From the NCBI GenBank assembly GCA_032358165.1, contig JAALGY010000057.1, forward strand, positions 2,294,001 to 2,358,000: DNA of 64,000 nt, in the 5' to 3' direction. The stretch is from Diplosphaera chodatii. Lineage: Eukaryota; Chlorophyta; Trebouxiophyceae; Prasiolales; Stichococcaceae. Below, one piece after another: positions 47,711-60,122 of this stretch (its first letter is position 1; every line of letters begins with the position of its first letter). Under the pieces are notes generated by a model. The model was not told where the DNA came from and did not search any database. It saw nothing but the letters and a program-made list of their open reading frames with translations. The position numbers and the translations under genes were made by a program.

Positions 47711-50677
47711 TCACTGCAGTAGTTGCTGCACCAGCGGCAACACCGTCTCGCCCCAGCTGTCTGCCCACCGAACATCATCTGCCGCTGCAATAACCCGCTT
47801 CATGTGCCGCAGCCTGGGATTGTAACAAAGCGTCTGAGCACATGTACAATGGACCAAACATGGCAATGTCCATCAAACATTATCAACATGACATATCCGC
47901 ACGATTTGCACCCATGTAGCCTCATGATCGAACTCTCACCGCTTTGACGGCCGACTTGGCAGTCCTGCCAGCAGCTCTGCCAGCTGCGCCGCCAGCTGCT
48001 TCGGCCCGGTGAACAGCAGCCCGTTGTCGCCGTCGGACACCAGCTCCTGGATGCAGTCGTACGACGCCGCGCACACTGGCAGCCCGCACCCAAACATGTC
48101 CAGCACCTGCAAAGTTGCAAGCAGCACGTCGGCACCGTGCCCATCGCCAAGCGCCCGAGCCGGGCAGTTTTTTGTCACACTTGATGACTGCTGATCATGC
48201 ATTGCCTGCCCAGGGGACCGTTTCACTGGCATGTGCATCGGCGGGTGGCAACTCCTGTGCCCTGCGCTGGACGCGACAGACTGCTGCATGGTCAGCACTG
48301 ATGACCGCTGGTCATGCGAGCAAGCATGGCATGGTCAGCGCACGGAGTCTGGGGGCCACCTTCATGGGGAGGTCCAGGCCGGAGGAGGAGGTGTGCAGGC
48401 ACACGGGGTCTGCATTTACAATATTGCTGATAGTTCGGCATGATTTCACCAGGGGGTTTACCTTCATGGGGAGGTCCAGGCCGGAGGAGGAGGTGTGCAG
48501 GCAGACGCCCAGGTCGGCGGCGCCCAGCAGCCGCGGGTAGTCGCCCGGCTCCAGCCATGCGGTGCGGAAGGCGCACCTGGTGCAGTGCAGCTTGAACATT
48601 TGGTACATATCCATAAGAGATATATACTCCTTCTTGCCACTGCTTGATAGTGGGGCTGTGCGTGGAATGCATTGCTGTGTGGCACCTCCGCAGGTCCAGC
48701 CGCCCCAGGCGCTGGAGGTACGCCGCCCGCTGCGGGCCCTTGCCGGTGACGACCACCAGCAGCCGCGGCAGCCGCGCCGGCTCCGCTTGCGACTGCAATT
48801 GGGGATGGGGATCAGACACCACATGCAAACATCTGCGTTGTTTTGCATACTGTTACTGCTGTGCCTAGAGTGGTAACACAAGCAAGACGAGCAGCAAGTG
48901 GGCGCCCCATGCAAATTGTGGTACAGAGCAGGCAACACATCAACACCTGCAGGTCGTACAGCCGCACGGCCTCCAGCAGCACGCCAAAGTCCTCGTCCGG
49001 CGTCCAGCTGGTGCTGCTGATCAGCAGCGCCGGCCGGTGTGGCCGCGGCCGTACCGTGCCCCGCCTGCTGCAGGCCGTCAGCGGCGTCTCCTGCAGGCAT
49101 CATGCAGCCTACTGGGTCCGGCAGACCCGCTTCAGCTGGGATCCGTCGCCATACCATGCTGCGCCTGACGCACATCCAGGGCAGCAGGGTCTGCCGGCAG
49201 CAGTAACGGAGTGGACCCTGCCGGCAAGCACATGACAGCCAAAGTGTGCAAGCATGCAGTCCACAAAGAACGCCTGCAGACCCGGGGGCACCCCATGAGA
49301 CAGGACGTTGCGGCCTGGATTCCTGTGTCACTGTGTGCGTATTATGCAGGCATCCTGGCAGGGTGCTGCTGCTAACTTCAGAGACAGACCTCAGAGCCGT
49401 CCTCTGAACTCTGGTACATGGCCGCGATGCAGTCATTCGGGTGCAGTGGCGCGGCCAGCGTCGGCCGAAGCCGCACCAACAGCTCGTGCGCGTCGTGCAG
49501 CGCAGTCGGCCGAAAGTGGGGCGGCGGGCGGTCGTAGCACAGCGTCGCCTGCACCCCCCTGCGGGCAACTGACCGTGTGCTGGCAGCGCTGTATTCGCTC
49601 GTCCAGACAGCACCAATGTCATGGGAGAGCGGCGCACCACGCGTGCTGTACATACAGCATCTGGATATGCAAGTTTGAGGTGGCAGGCATGTGGCCCTCA
49701 CCAGCTGTGCTGCAGCTCCTGCTGCATGGCTGCGCTGACGCACAGAGACGCCGATGCTCGGCGCGCCCATGTGCGCTCATATCTCTCTGCTGCCTCCACC
49801 TGCAGATCCACTGTGAAGGTGCCGTGCGTCAAAGCCCAAAGCATCCACGATGGCAGGGAGTGCGTGAGATGCACCGAGTCCACACAGACCCGTGCTCACC
49901 AGCCAGTGGCCCTTCCCAAGGCTGAGCATCATGAGCGTGTAGCCAAAGTTGTGCCAATCATAGATCAGCTTTGCGTGGTGCCACCAGGCTGCCAACGAGC
50001 ACAGCGCCATTGTGGGTATTGTTGGCGGCAGCTGCGGGCAATGCTTTCCATCAGACAGTGGGACACTCCAGCATATGCAGAGTGACAGATTGACATGTGA
50101 GCGATGGTCCATTAGGCAGACTACCAGACATCAGCACCTGCAAGAGTATGATGCCTGGCGAGGGCATGCGGAACAGCATGAGCCAGAGCAGCGCCATCGT
50201 CTGCAGCAATGGCTTGAGAAGCATGAGGGCCACACGCGGCAGTTGTTGCATAACTTTCGGCCTGCACATGCAGTTGAGAATGCGTTGGCCACAACTCACG
50301 CTTAGACTGCACAGCAACTGACCGATCCATGCCCGCCAGCCGCAGCTTAGGCATGTCGGAAGGTACTCACGTGTCTGGTATCCTGTGGCTCTTAATGTGC
50401 TCATGCTGCGCCACCGCTTCAAAGGGCTCTGTGCCTCCCTGGGCCAGCACCTCGACCGCCAGGCCTGCCTGCCCATGCATGCGGGATGTGAGAGTGAGCC
50501 AAGATCAGGAGATAACGTGGTTTGCAGCCGCGCGCAAACAGTGTGCATCGTCATGGACTTGAATCACTGCAGTGCTGGCACCTGATCCGCCAGCGACAGG
50601 GCATGGTACTGCATGCGCGGGCTGCGGCCGAAGTCGCCAAGCACCACTACCCATGCTATCTGCTTGGCTGCAGCCAT
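47711..50677 (-). CDS. ALG1: ALG1, chitobiosyldiphosphodolichol beta-1,4-mannosyltransferase
   Basis: Eleven minus-strand exons (50677-50582, 50468-50371, 50261-50138, 50031-49900, 49799-49702, 49558-49390, 49090-48947, 48792-48686, 48576-48462, 48106-47940, 47813-47711) give 450 residues. Family blocks in order: [31 protein letters not shown], the membrane-associated [20 protein letters not shown] helix, [119 protein letters not shown] and [13 protein letters not shown]1 adds the first mannose to dolichol-PP-GlcNAc2 on the cytosolic face of the ER, at the start of N-glycan assembly. Phases of all junctions agree. It shares an upstream region with the P5A ATPase gene. Confidence 0.95.
48358..48503. 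repeat. Perfect 44-bp direct repeat: exon 9 end of ALG1 copied into its next intron
   Basis: Bases 48460-48503 (the last coding part of ALG1 exon 9 plus the start of its donor) are identical to 48358-48401, which lies in the following intron. The copy includes the codons for [14 protein letters not shown] and the GT donor dinucleotide. A shorter, imperfect repeat (GATGAC[C/T]GCTG[G/A]TCATGC) also occurs near 48183 and 48300. Confidence 0.95.
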
Positions 50678-51178
50678 TTAGGGCATCAGCAAGTTTCTGA
50701 TATGCTACCCCATGCTTGCGAAACATAGTGATGAGATCAGCATCTGCATGGCAAATTTGCACGCATGTGACACACTGCCATCAGGAGCGTCTGGCCTCGG
50801 GACCCGTCATACAGCAAAATATCATGCAGATAGCTTGACCCCGGCTGAAAGAGGCAACACGTGCTGCAACCACATTCGATCACAACAGTGTGCGCACTAC
50901 TCCGTCACGATGGATCCAATCAATGCCCTGCACACGAGTGCATGTGGGCATGCACGTGCATGTTGCGTTTCTCAGTTGCACAGTTGCATGGTTCGCAGGC
51001 GCAACCTGCAACCACTGGGCTGGCTGCCTTGAGATTCCGACGCTGGCCAGCGCGCCCCAACAAGCCTCTGCACCCGCAGCGTGCAGTGATCAAGGGAGTG
51101 ACTACCTTGCAGTGGCTGGTTGGACCAGTACACGCAATGCACTCGCGAATTGAATAGACGTAAACAGCAGACGGCGGT
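50678..51178. promoter_or_regulatory. Divergent promoter region between ALG1 and the P5A ATPase
   Basis: About 500 bases separate the two start codons, which point outward. Both promoters lie here. Small unrelated frames exist; none is supported as coding. Confidence 0.55.
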
Positions 51179-54100
51179 ATGAAGGAAGCAGCAGTGACGC
51201 CGCTGGTGCAGGCGAAGGGCATCAGCGAGGTCAGGTTGCTCCGCAGGCGGCCGCGCTTTGTGGTCAATGGCATCCCCATTGAAACCGTCGGCATCCCCTT
51301 CGCCCTCATCTACGCCACCCTGGGCGTGCACATGCTGACGCTTGTGTTCGGCGGGAAATGGTGGGTGCCCATCGACTCTGATGCATGCTGTGACCACCAG
51401 GCCGTGCCCTGCAAGGCTGGCAGACCTACCTGGAGTCTGGTGTGCTGTTGCTACAGGCTGTGCTGACGCCCCTGTGCAAATTTGTTGCTCACTGCTCTCC
51501 TGCTGCAGGGACGCCATCAACGTATGGAAGCTGGTGCTGTATGGCATCATCACGGTGCACATCCTGGTCCGCCTCTTCATCTACTGGAACGTCAAGCTCG
51601 CCAGCCGCGTGCAGTTCGGCAGCGCCAGCCTCGAAGAGGCAACAGACGTGCTAGTGCTGCCGATGGAGTTTTCTGGGATGCCAGAGATTGTGCCGCTGCA
51701 GCATCGTGTGCTGGTGAGCGCTTGCATACGCTGGAGAGGAACAGCTGTCTCGACGCCACAAAAACACAAGTGCACGGCAGTCTGAGCCGTCGTGTATGTA
51801 CGCCTAACGCCCGCCATTGTTGTAGGATGGTGAGTCAGAAGTGGGGTTTGAGTATCGAAAGCAGCGCTTCTGCTGGGATGCCGCAGCTGGCTTGTTCAAG
51901 ACGCTGAAGTTTCCAGACAATGTGAGGCGGCCCACCGTGGCATTGCACGCCTTGTACTTTGGGAGCTGCATGACTTTCTCGGCAACAGCGTTCCTGACTA
52001 CAGCTTTCCTGACTACAGCTCAATGCAGCCACCTCATCGACCTCCACTTGGTGCTCATCCATGTGTATGTCACCCCTGCAACAGGAGACTTTTGACACCT
52101 ATCGGAAGTCCAGCGGTCTGGGCAGCCAGAGCAAGGTGGCAACGGCACTGCAGCGGTGGGGCCCGAACAAGTTTGATGTGCCTCTGCCGCCATTCGGCTC
52201 GCTGTTGAAGGTGCGAGGCCACATGCAGTGTGTTGCACCTAATAGACTCTGGCATCTACCCATGCTCACCTGCTCTTCGACAGTACATGCACATCAGGCC
52301 AATGGTGACATGCAACAGTGTCTGAACTGTTACACATGCCCTGGTGCAGGAGCATCTGCTGGCGCCATTCTTTTGTTTCCAGACATTCTGCGTCGCGCTG
52401 TGGGCTCTGGATGACTACTGGTGGGGTGCAAGAGTGACAACTCCTAAACCCAAGCACTCTACACAAGGCGACTCGATGTGCAGGAGCACAGCAACAAGAC
52501 ATTTGCCATCCGGCCGACCCTGTGTCCTGCAGGTACTACTCCCTATTCACGCTGGGCATGCTGGTGATGTTCGAGTGCACCGTGGTCACGCAGCGGCTGC
52601 GGAACCTCAAGGAGCTGCGTTCACTGACCACGCCCAAACAGCCAATCCAGGTGCCAATTACCCACTCTCCTCTCATCGGTATATCTCGAGCAGATGCATT
52701 GTCTACAAAAGACGTCTTGCCCAGCGCGACTAGCTGTCCTTGGTGGTAATGCAGATGGCCCGGATCACTCACTGTGTGCTCGCCAAACGTAGGTGTACCG
52801 GCAGGGGCAGTGGGACCAGCTTCCAGGCGATGCGCTGCTGCCCGGGGACATCATCTCCATTGGGCGCCCACACGGTGCGCTAAACAGCACCAAATCAAGT
52901 GGCAAGCCGCAGGCTGTTTTCACACTGACTGCAGACAGTATGCATTGCGGTGCGAAGCCATTGCAGGAGGTCAGGCCAAATGTGCCACCTCTGACTATTG
53001 ACCTCGCTGCACTGCAGGTGACAACCACGCCGAGCAGGTGGTGCCGGCCGATGTGCTGCTGCTGGCGGGCACTGCCATCGTGGAGGAAGCCGTGCTCACC
53101 GGTAGGGCACCTGGCTGAGGCTGAAAGATATGCACTAGGGTCCAGCGTGGTCACCGGTGATTGCAGCAAGTGCACATATGTGACTAGTGGGAGCAAGCCC
53201 ACTCTTTCTGCAGGTGAGTCAACTCCACAATGGAAGAACCCGCTGGGCACTCCTGCAGACGAGGCAGCCGAAGAGACAACACTGGCAGGAAGGTGTGGTC
53301 ATGGACGCAGCCACGGGGTTTGCACAACTTGCAGCTGCACAGCACGGCAGCTGACAAAGCCGTTACCTATCCGGCATCTGAACGGTTGATCTGCTATGCA
53401 GTGACCGACTGTCCGTTCAGCGGGACAAAGCACACATCCTGTTTGGTGGCACACGCATCATGCAGCATGACGGTGACAAGGCAGCCCGACTCCGTACGCC
53501 TGACAATGGCTGTCTTGCCGTCGTGCTGCGCACCGGCTTCGACACCTCACAAGGTGACTGACGCCTGCTGCAGGGCTGACCGCCTAAGTGCAGCGCTTGA
53601 TTGGCCGGCAGATGTGTCAACGAGTTCAGCTGCAAAGGATTGCTGAGCAGCAGCGGGTCACGAATCTGAGGCTGTGCCAGCTGTGGCATGCAGGGGTGTT
53701 GATGCGGACGATCCTGCACTCGACTGAGCGTGTGACCGCCAACAACTGGGAGACGGGCCTCTTCATCCTATTCCTGCTTCAGTTTGCGCTGGCGGCCTCC
53801 GCCTACGTCCTGTACCATGGCATGCAGGTGTGGCAGGTTGTGCATGTGTATGCCTGAAGCCATGTCAGCCAGCACACTGGAACAAGACGAGAGGTTCAAT
53901 CCACCGGGGCCTGCATGCTCATTGCTGACCCCAACCCCTGCCTGCGCTCCACGCCTTTCATCAACTGGCTGCAGGACCCAGATCGCAGCAAGTGGAAGCT
54001 GTTCCTGAACTGCACCATGATCATCACGAGCGTCATCCCGCCGGAGCTGCCGATGGAGCTGTCCATCGCCATCAACGCCTCCCTGCTGGCGCTCGCCCGC

Positions 54101-57100
54101 AAGCGCGTCTTCTGCACGGAGCCGTTCCGCATCGTGATGGCCGGCAAAGTGAGCACAAGACTGCACCATGAATGTGGACAGCCCCAACTGGCTGTAGCAA
54201 TCTGAACAGAAGTATGCGCCCATGCCATGCAGGCATCCGGGTCGCTCGTGCCAGTATCTTCTGATCTGGCAAGTGCTACTGTAGGTGGAGGTGTGCTGCT
54301 TTGACAAGACGGGCACGCTGACAAGCGACGACATGCTGCTGGAGGGCATTGCTGGCCTGAATGCCCAAGGCGCCGAGCTCATGCGTGATGTGCGAAACTC
54401 ATCGCCGCCAGAGGTCCGCTCCAAAAGCTTGTGCTCCACACCTTATCACTGTAGGATGCTTGCCACACCCTGCTGACCGTAGAAGCTGGGGTCTATTTTG
54501 GTTTTCCTCATCAATGCTCGTGAGCGACTGTCTGGGGCATCTGGTATGTACCGACGTTGTTGCGCTTGGTCGTTTTGCAGGTGCAAAGAATCATGGCGGG
54601 TTGTCATTCGCTGGTCTATGTGGACGGCGAGCTAGTGGGCGACCCCCTGGAACTGGCCGGCTTCAATGCGATAGGTGCAGCATGCATCCTGCAAACCTAC
54701 AAGAGCATTTGTTGTACCTGTCGTGCTACTGCGTCTAGCAGCTGCAGGTCGAGTATGCAGCATGCGCTGGTCATGACTAAGAGGCTTTGGAACGCTGGTG
54801 ATGACTGACTGCACGTCAGCAGTATTGTGCGGTAGGCGTGCGGTTGCTATCATGCACAATATAAAAGTGCACATTGTGCCCTGATCTGGGTCATGGTATG
54901 GCCTGCAGGCTGGAAGCACGCGGACGGTGCGTTCAGCAGTCCGGGGAGCTCGCGGGAGACGCTGACCATCGAGCACCGCTACTACTTCTCGTCCATGCTG
55001 AAGCGCATGGCGGCCATCGTCAAGCTTGAGACCGCTGACACAGCTGCAGCCTCCTTCTGGTACCGCACTTGCTCGCTTTGCCACCTGTTTTCCAACCTTC
55101 GTTGATTTGTACCCCAGTCTGACGTGTCATGCTTGTTTACTTACAAGCTGTGCTCGTGCAGGGTGGTTGCCAAGGGGGCGCCAGAGGTGATGCAGCAATT
55201 CTTGGCAGAGGTGCCAGAGGACTACGAGGAGTCGTACAAGCACCATGCAGCCCAGGGCTCACGGTGTGACATGATATTACCGTGTTGCTGAGGCAGCCCT
55301 TGGTTCAAGCGTTAAACAGAGACGGCAGGCACCGTTTGAATGCTGAAGCTGTGGAAATTGAATCGCCTGCAGGGTTATCGTCCTGGCGTATAAACAGCTG
55401 CCAGGAGAGCTTGGGCCGGCAGAGCTGCGGCAGATGCCGCGGGCAGACGCCGAAGCAGATCTGGTGTTTGCCGGCTTTGCAGTGCTGGCGTGCCCCCTGA
55501 AGCCAGGTGGGTACCACTGTACAGACCTTCTACAGCCTCTGCAACAGCATCTGGTGTATACCCCGACAGCCAGCTGCTGTGCGAGTTCAAAGTGCACCTG
55601 GTGAAGCTCGGCATTTGTCGCACCTCCAGAGAGCGAGCCGGCGCTGCGGGAGCTGGGGGAGAGCAGCCACCAGCTGGTGATGATCACGGGCGACGCCCCG
55701 CTCACAGCCTGCCATGCAGCCGGCCGCCTCCACATCGTGGACCGCCCCGTGCTCATCGCCAGCCACCTGTGCGCTCCCTAACCTTGCGTGCTTGCTCGGA
55801 AGTGATGCGCACCACGAGGATGAAGTACCCGGGCAATGCACCATACAGCATGCAGCCCCTTGCAACTTTGAAAACAGGCTTCTCGTCTGGCAGGGGCAAA
55901 TCACTACGCCGGGTGCCGGGTGCCGAGGAGCAGGTGGAGCCCGACAGCCACTTCGAGTGGATCTCGCCAGACGAATCACAGCGGCGGTGAGCTGCTGCAG
56001 CTAGCATAGGAACCCTGGCTGTCTGCACCAACAGTTGCATTGTCGATACCAGATCATGGGTCCCAGATACAGCATATGCGAGTTCATGGCATTCAGCCCT
56101 CATGCCGCACATGTCGGCCGACTCTCATTGGTATGCTGCCTTCCACACGCAGGCCTTTCAGCCGCAAGCAGGCGGATGCGGTGGCGCTGGCAACGCACTT
56201 CGACCTGTGCATAGGCGGCGAGGCACTGCACCACATACAGCAGATTGGCGCCGAGGCGCTGTTCATCCCGCTGACGCAGGTCCGACCCAGTGCTGCTGCC
56301 GTGATGCGCACATCCATTCGCAGGCATGTTGCTGACGAGCAAGTGAATATGGCTGTCACGAACGCTAAGACAAGACTGCTGTGTAGCCTTCAAACAGGCA
56401 TAAGAAGGTCAAGTCAAAGTTTGAACCAGGATGAAGCGCTTGTGTGCTGGCCAGGTGTTTGCGCGGACGTCGCCAGAGCAGAAGGAGCTGATCCTGAAGA
56501 CGCTGCGGGCCGGCGGGCAGACGACGCTCATGTGCGGCGACGGCACCAACGACGTGGGCGCCCTCAAGGCAGCACACGTCGGCGTCGCGCTGCTGGCCCC
56601 CAGCAAGGTGTGCCAAGTAGGACGGCCAGTCACAGGGCCCATCTGCCGCGTTTGCCCGACCCACAGCCCTGTGTGCTCTGCGGGCTTGGCTGCGCACAGG
56701 TGACTGAGGAACGTGTGCATGCCAGAGATTCCTGCACCTTGTTTCGATATCTTGCACTGGCCGCAGGCAGCCAAAGCGCTCGCTGCCAACGGCCCGCCAG
56801 GCGGCGGTCGCGGGCCGGGCGCCGGCAGGTCAGGGCCATTGCTGGCTGACAGCTGCACCTGTGCCGCCACCTGCACAGCAAGCAACAGACTTCACGGGTC
56901 GTATCGGTTTGGTCATCACGTCTCCACGGTGCTAACTGACGCCGTGGTGACGGTGAGGTGCTGACGAGGGCGCCTCGGAAATGGTGCAGGGAAGCGGCGG
57001 GCGGCAGGGGCCGCGGCGTGGGCGGCGGCCGTGCGGTGGTGGCAGCAGCCTCCGGGGGCCGGGGCGGGCGCGGCGGCAGAGGCGGCGGTGAGTGCGCCGG

Positions 57101-59789
57101 CGGCACTTGCTGCTGGTTCGTTATGTCAAGCTGGCAGTGGCAATTGCTGCCATCCTCACGTCGGGAGCCCCAGCATCCAGACCATCCGTGTGTGCCGTGG
57201 CTATGACTGGGACACTACGACAATCTTTGAAAGTTCATGAACCCTGCTGTCGGACTGTCCACAGCAGGCGCGCCCGCCAAGCTGCCAGCCGGCACCAAAA
57301 TGCTGGAGAACCTGCGCAAGAAGGGGCAGCCTGTCACAAAGGAGCTGCAGGACATGGCTGACTGGCTGGACGGCCTGGAGGCCAGCGCCAACGAGGCCGA
57401 GGTGTGCAGGCACCATCTCAGTTTTCAAGTGGCATGCAGTGGGACTGCTTGTGATGCTGCAGCTGACGAGTCGCGTGCTCCAGAGCAAGGCGCCATTTCG
57501 TGCAAGAGCCAGCCTGGCATGTAGAAGCGTGACCTGGCCAGCAGCAGCCTCTCTTTGAAGATGAGCGCACCTAGTGTCTAGCAACCTGGCAAGAGGTCTG
57601 AGGCAACAAGCATCCTTTGACCTTGTTGTTTTGACCTTCTGACAGCCGGGCATGGTGAAGCCCGGGGATGCCAGCATGGCGGCGCCCTTCACTGCAAAGG
57701 ACACCGCAATCGGCCCCATCACCGACATCATCAAGCAGGGCCGCTGTACGCTGGTCACAACTGTCCAGGTGGGGTCAGCCGCTCGGCGATCGATATATGT
57801 TCACCCTTGCCGAACACAAACAAGTTCGAGTTTATCGTGATTGCAAGTCGTGTTCTCCAGTGTTTAGATTTGCGGGATTAGTGATCCAAAATCCGTTTCT
57901 CCATTTTTTCCAATTTTCCAATATTTCCCCCGCCCTCTGACGACATGGAGTATCTTGCAGATGTTCAAGATCCTGGGCCTGCTGAGCCTGAGCACAGCGT
58001 ACGGCCTGTCGGTCATGTACTTTGAGGGCGTGAAGCTGGGCGACCTGCAGGTGCACATTATCAGCTGGTACACCTGCCAGAATGGCTGGACTGCCTCGTT
58101 GCTTGCGCATGTCCGCATGCAAGCAAACGATGGACAAGCCATGATGTGATCACCGTTGAAATGCAACCGACCATGTGGTGCTCTCACATCCAGCTGAGAG
58201 GCAGGTGCAGCAGCTGCAGGAGTGACATGGCCTTTTACCATGTTCAGATGTTCTGCAGTCCTGCAACTGGGCTCCACACCACTACGCAGCTCCTGCTCAG
58301 CTGCCGTGCTGCTGGGGTGCAGGCGACGCTGATGGGCGTGATCAGCGCGGCGATGTTCTTCGTGCTGTCCAACACCAAGCCGCTCGGCCGGCTGTCCGCG
58401 CAGCGGCCCCACCCCAGCATTTTCTGCGCCTACGTGTTCATCAGCCTGCTGGGCCAGTTCCTGGTGCACCTGGCCTTCCTGGCCGGCATGTACCACATCG
58501 CCAAGTCCGGCATGTCTGCGGTGCGTTTCATGTTTTTTTCTTCCCCGGAGGTCTTGTGCAGCAGCAGGGTGAAGCCGGCTGGCTGTGCTAAGTGCATGTG
58601 TCACATTGCCAGATGCTAGGCTTGAGGGTTGGATTGCATCCGAACACGTGTGCACGCTCACCTCATGCAGCACGCTGTGCAGTGTTGAGGGATGCCACCC
58701 CAGGATGTCACGTGTCCACTGGTCTCTGCCTGCCTGCACCACCGTGCACTGCATTGTCCCTGTCACCAGTGCAGTCACGGCGCCAGGCTCACGCGCTGTC
58801 TGGTCAGAACCGGGCGCTCCACCGCCTCGCCTGCTACCTGAGGGCCCCTTCATTGGCTTTCCTCGCTGTGCGCAGGAGGAGCGGCAGCAGCCGGACGCGG
58901 AGTTCAAGCCCAACCTGGTGAACAGCGTGTGCTTCCTGGTGAACTGGATCATCCAGGTGACCACCTTTGCCGTGAACTACGTGGGCCACCCCTTCAACAC
59001 CGCGCTGCTCGACAACAAGGGCATGGCGATGTGTGTGCGGTGAGTGCCTCGTTGTTCTTGCACACATCCCCTCGCAACCCCGCCTGCAGAGCTGGCTCGA
59101 TGTCACAAGATGATGGCAGCCGATAGCAGGGTTGTGTGGCAGCCTCAACGGTGTGCATGTGTCACACTGCCTGGAAAGAGGAGGGGTCAAATGCAGTGTG
59201 TCGCATATACGCCATGCAGGGTCGGATGGACGCTGCTGGTGGGGCTGACGCTCAACTTCCCAAAGGGATTCAGCGCCTGGTTCAGGTGGGACTGCAGTCG
59301 GTGACTGTCGGCGCTGGTGCAAATACATGCACTCCTGCATCACATGCCGTGGACTGCCTGTTGCCTCGTACAATGCCAGCGTTGTGTGTCGAGATGTTTG
59401 CCTGCTTCTTGCCTGCAGCCTTGTGCCGCTGCCGCCGAAGCTGGCGTGGGCGATCATCTTCGGTGCCATGGCAGATGCTGTGCTCGCTGGCGGATGGGAG
59501 TACTTCCTGCGGGCCGTGGTATGCACTCTGCCAGTGCTCATATCCACATTCTGGTCTCATGAATGATGCAGGCTCCCAGCTTGCGTAATTGAAGCCTCTG
59601 CATAACATGTTTCATGTTGACGATCCGCACATCCACCACCTCACATTGGCAAGCTGCCTGCAGTTCCCTGCGCCGAGACCCCCGCGGAAAGGGTACATGC
59701 GCTTCCTGCCGCCTGCGGAGCGCCGACGCGCGGAGTTGGAGGATGGATTTGATCCGGCGACCTCCCATACGCGCCTGAAGGCCGAGTGA
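51179..59789 (+). CDS. SPF1/ATP13A1-like: P5A-type ATPase (SPF1/ATP13A1/PDR2 homologue), ER transmembrane-helix dislocase
   Basis: Thirty-one exons join without a phase error into 1,262 residues: 51179-51360, 51509-51713, 51826-51921, 52085-52210, 52350-52420, 52533-52650, 52793-52874, 53018-53101, 53214-53292, 53402-53553, 53694-53827, 53975-54148, 54285-54413, 54581-54674, 54909-55059, 55162-55263, 55373-55506, 55630-55768, 55894-55986, 56153-56279, 56455-56607, 56767-56828, 56990-57087, 57265-57401, 57646-57768, 57961-58050, 58323-58520, 58876-59039, 59220-59285, 59419-59518, 59664-59789. Signatures: [19 protein letters not shown], the P5A motif PPELPMELS (about 465-473), the phosphorylation site DKTGT (D about 507), KGAPE, MITGD and [13 protein letters not shown] (about 850-862). 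P5A ATPases extract mistargeted helices, including tail-anchored proteins, from the ER membrane. Two exons after the GDGTND hinge encode a Gly/Arg-rich insert. Six C-terminal helices follow. Confidence 0.97.
51991..52020. repeat. 15-bp perfect tandem duplication in a P5A ATPase intron
   Basis: TTCCTGACTACAGCT occurs twice in direct succession in the intron between exons 3 and 4. Confidence 0.95.
56767..57087 (+). other. Exons coding a Gly/Arg-rich insert in the P5A ATPase
   Basis: Exons 56767-56828 and 56990-57087 encode roughly residues 876-928 of the ATPase: a Pro/Gly/Arg stretch ([13 protein letters not shown]), a small Ala/Val patch and a run with [12 protein letters not shown]. It follows the conserved LLAPSK segment after the phosphorylation-domain hinge, a site that varies between species. 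Confidence 0.75.
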
Positions 59790-60122
59790 TACTGCAGCCA
59801 GCCTGTGGTTATGACTATTCGTGTGGCAAACCATCGTGCGCGCCTGGCTAGATGCGCGGGAGTGCCCATATCGGCCATTCATTGAAACTCCAGAGTCAGC
59901 AGGTGCCAAGCATGTGTTCGCTAGACTAGACTAGGGCACACCGCTCCCTGTTATGAGCCTTGTAGGGGCCTGCATAGCACTGGATCGGGCATTCTGCCCT
60001 CTGCATCCACCTTCCACCTTCCCTGCTGCACATTGGACGCGGCAAACCTGCCGCTCCTGCGCGTTGCGCTCGCCTCGGGAGGACGCTGTTGCTGCTTGTG
60101 GATCGAGGCGATTCATGCAGCA
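59790..60122. other. Intergenic region
   Basis: Separates two plus-strand genes. Only UTR and promoter sequence is expected, and nothing else was recognised. Confidence 0.55.

Noticed and set aside
48358..48503. CRISPR-like repeat pair
   Set aside because: Only two copies, one is coding sequence of ALG1, and the DNA is eukaryotic nuclear.
48312..49640. Continuous 442-residue minus-strand open frame
   Set aside because: It covers parts of four ALG1 exons but reads through introns and in the wrong frame for most of them; spliced exons give the full ALG1 sequence.
57830..57935. Mobile-element remnant from the AT-rich stretch
   Set aside because: Short, inside a P5A ATPase intron, and without repeats; ordinary intron sequence near a branch and polypyrimidine region is enough.
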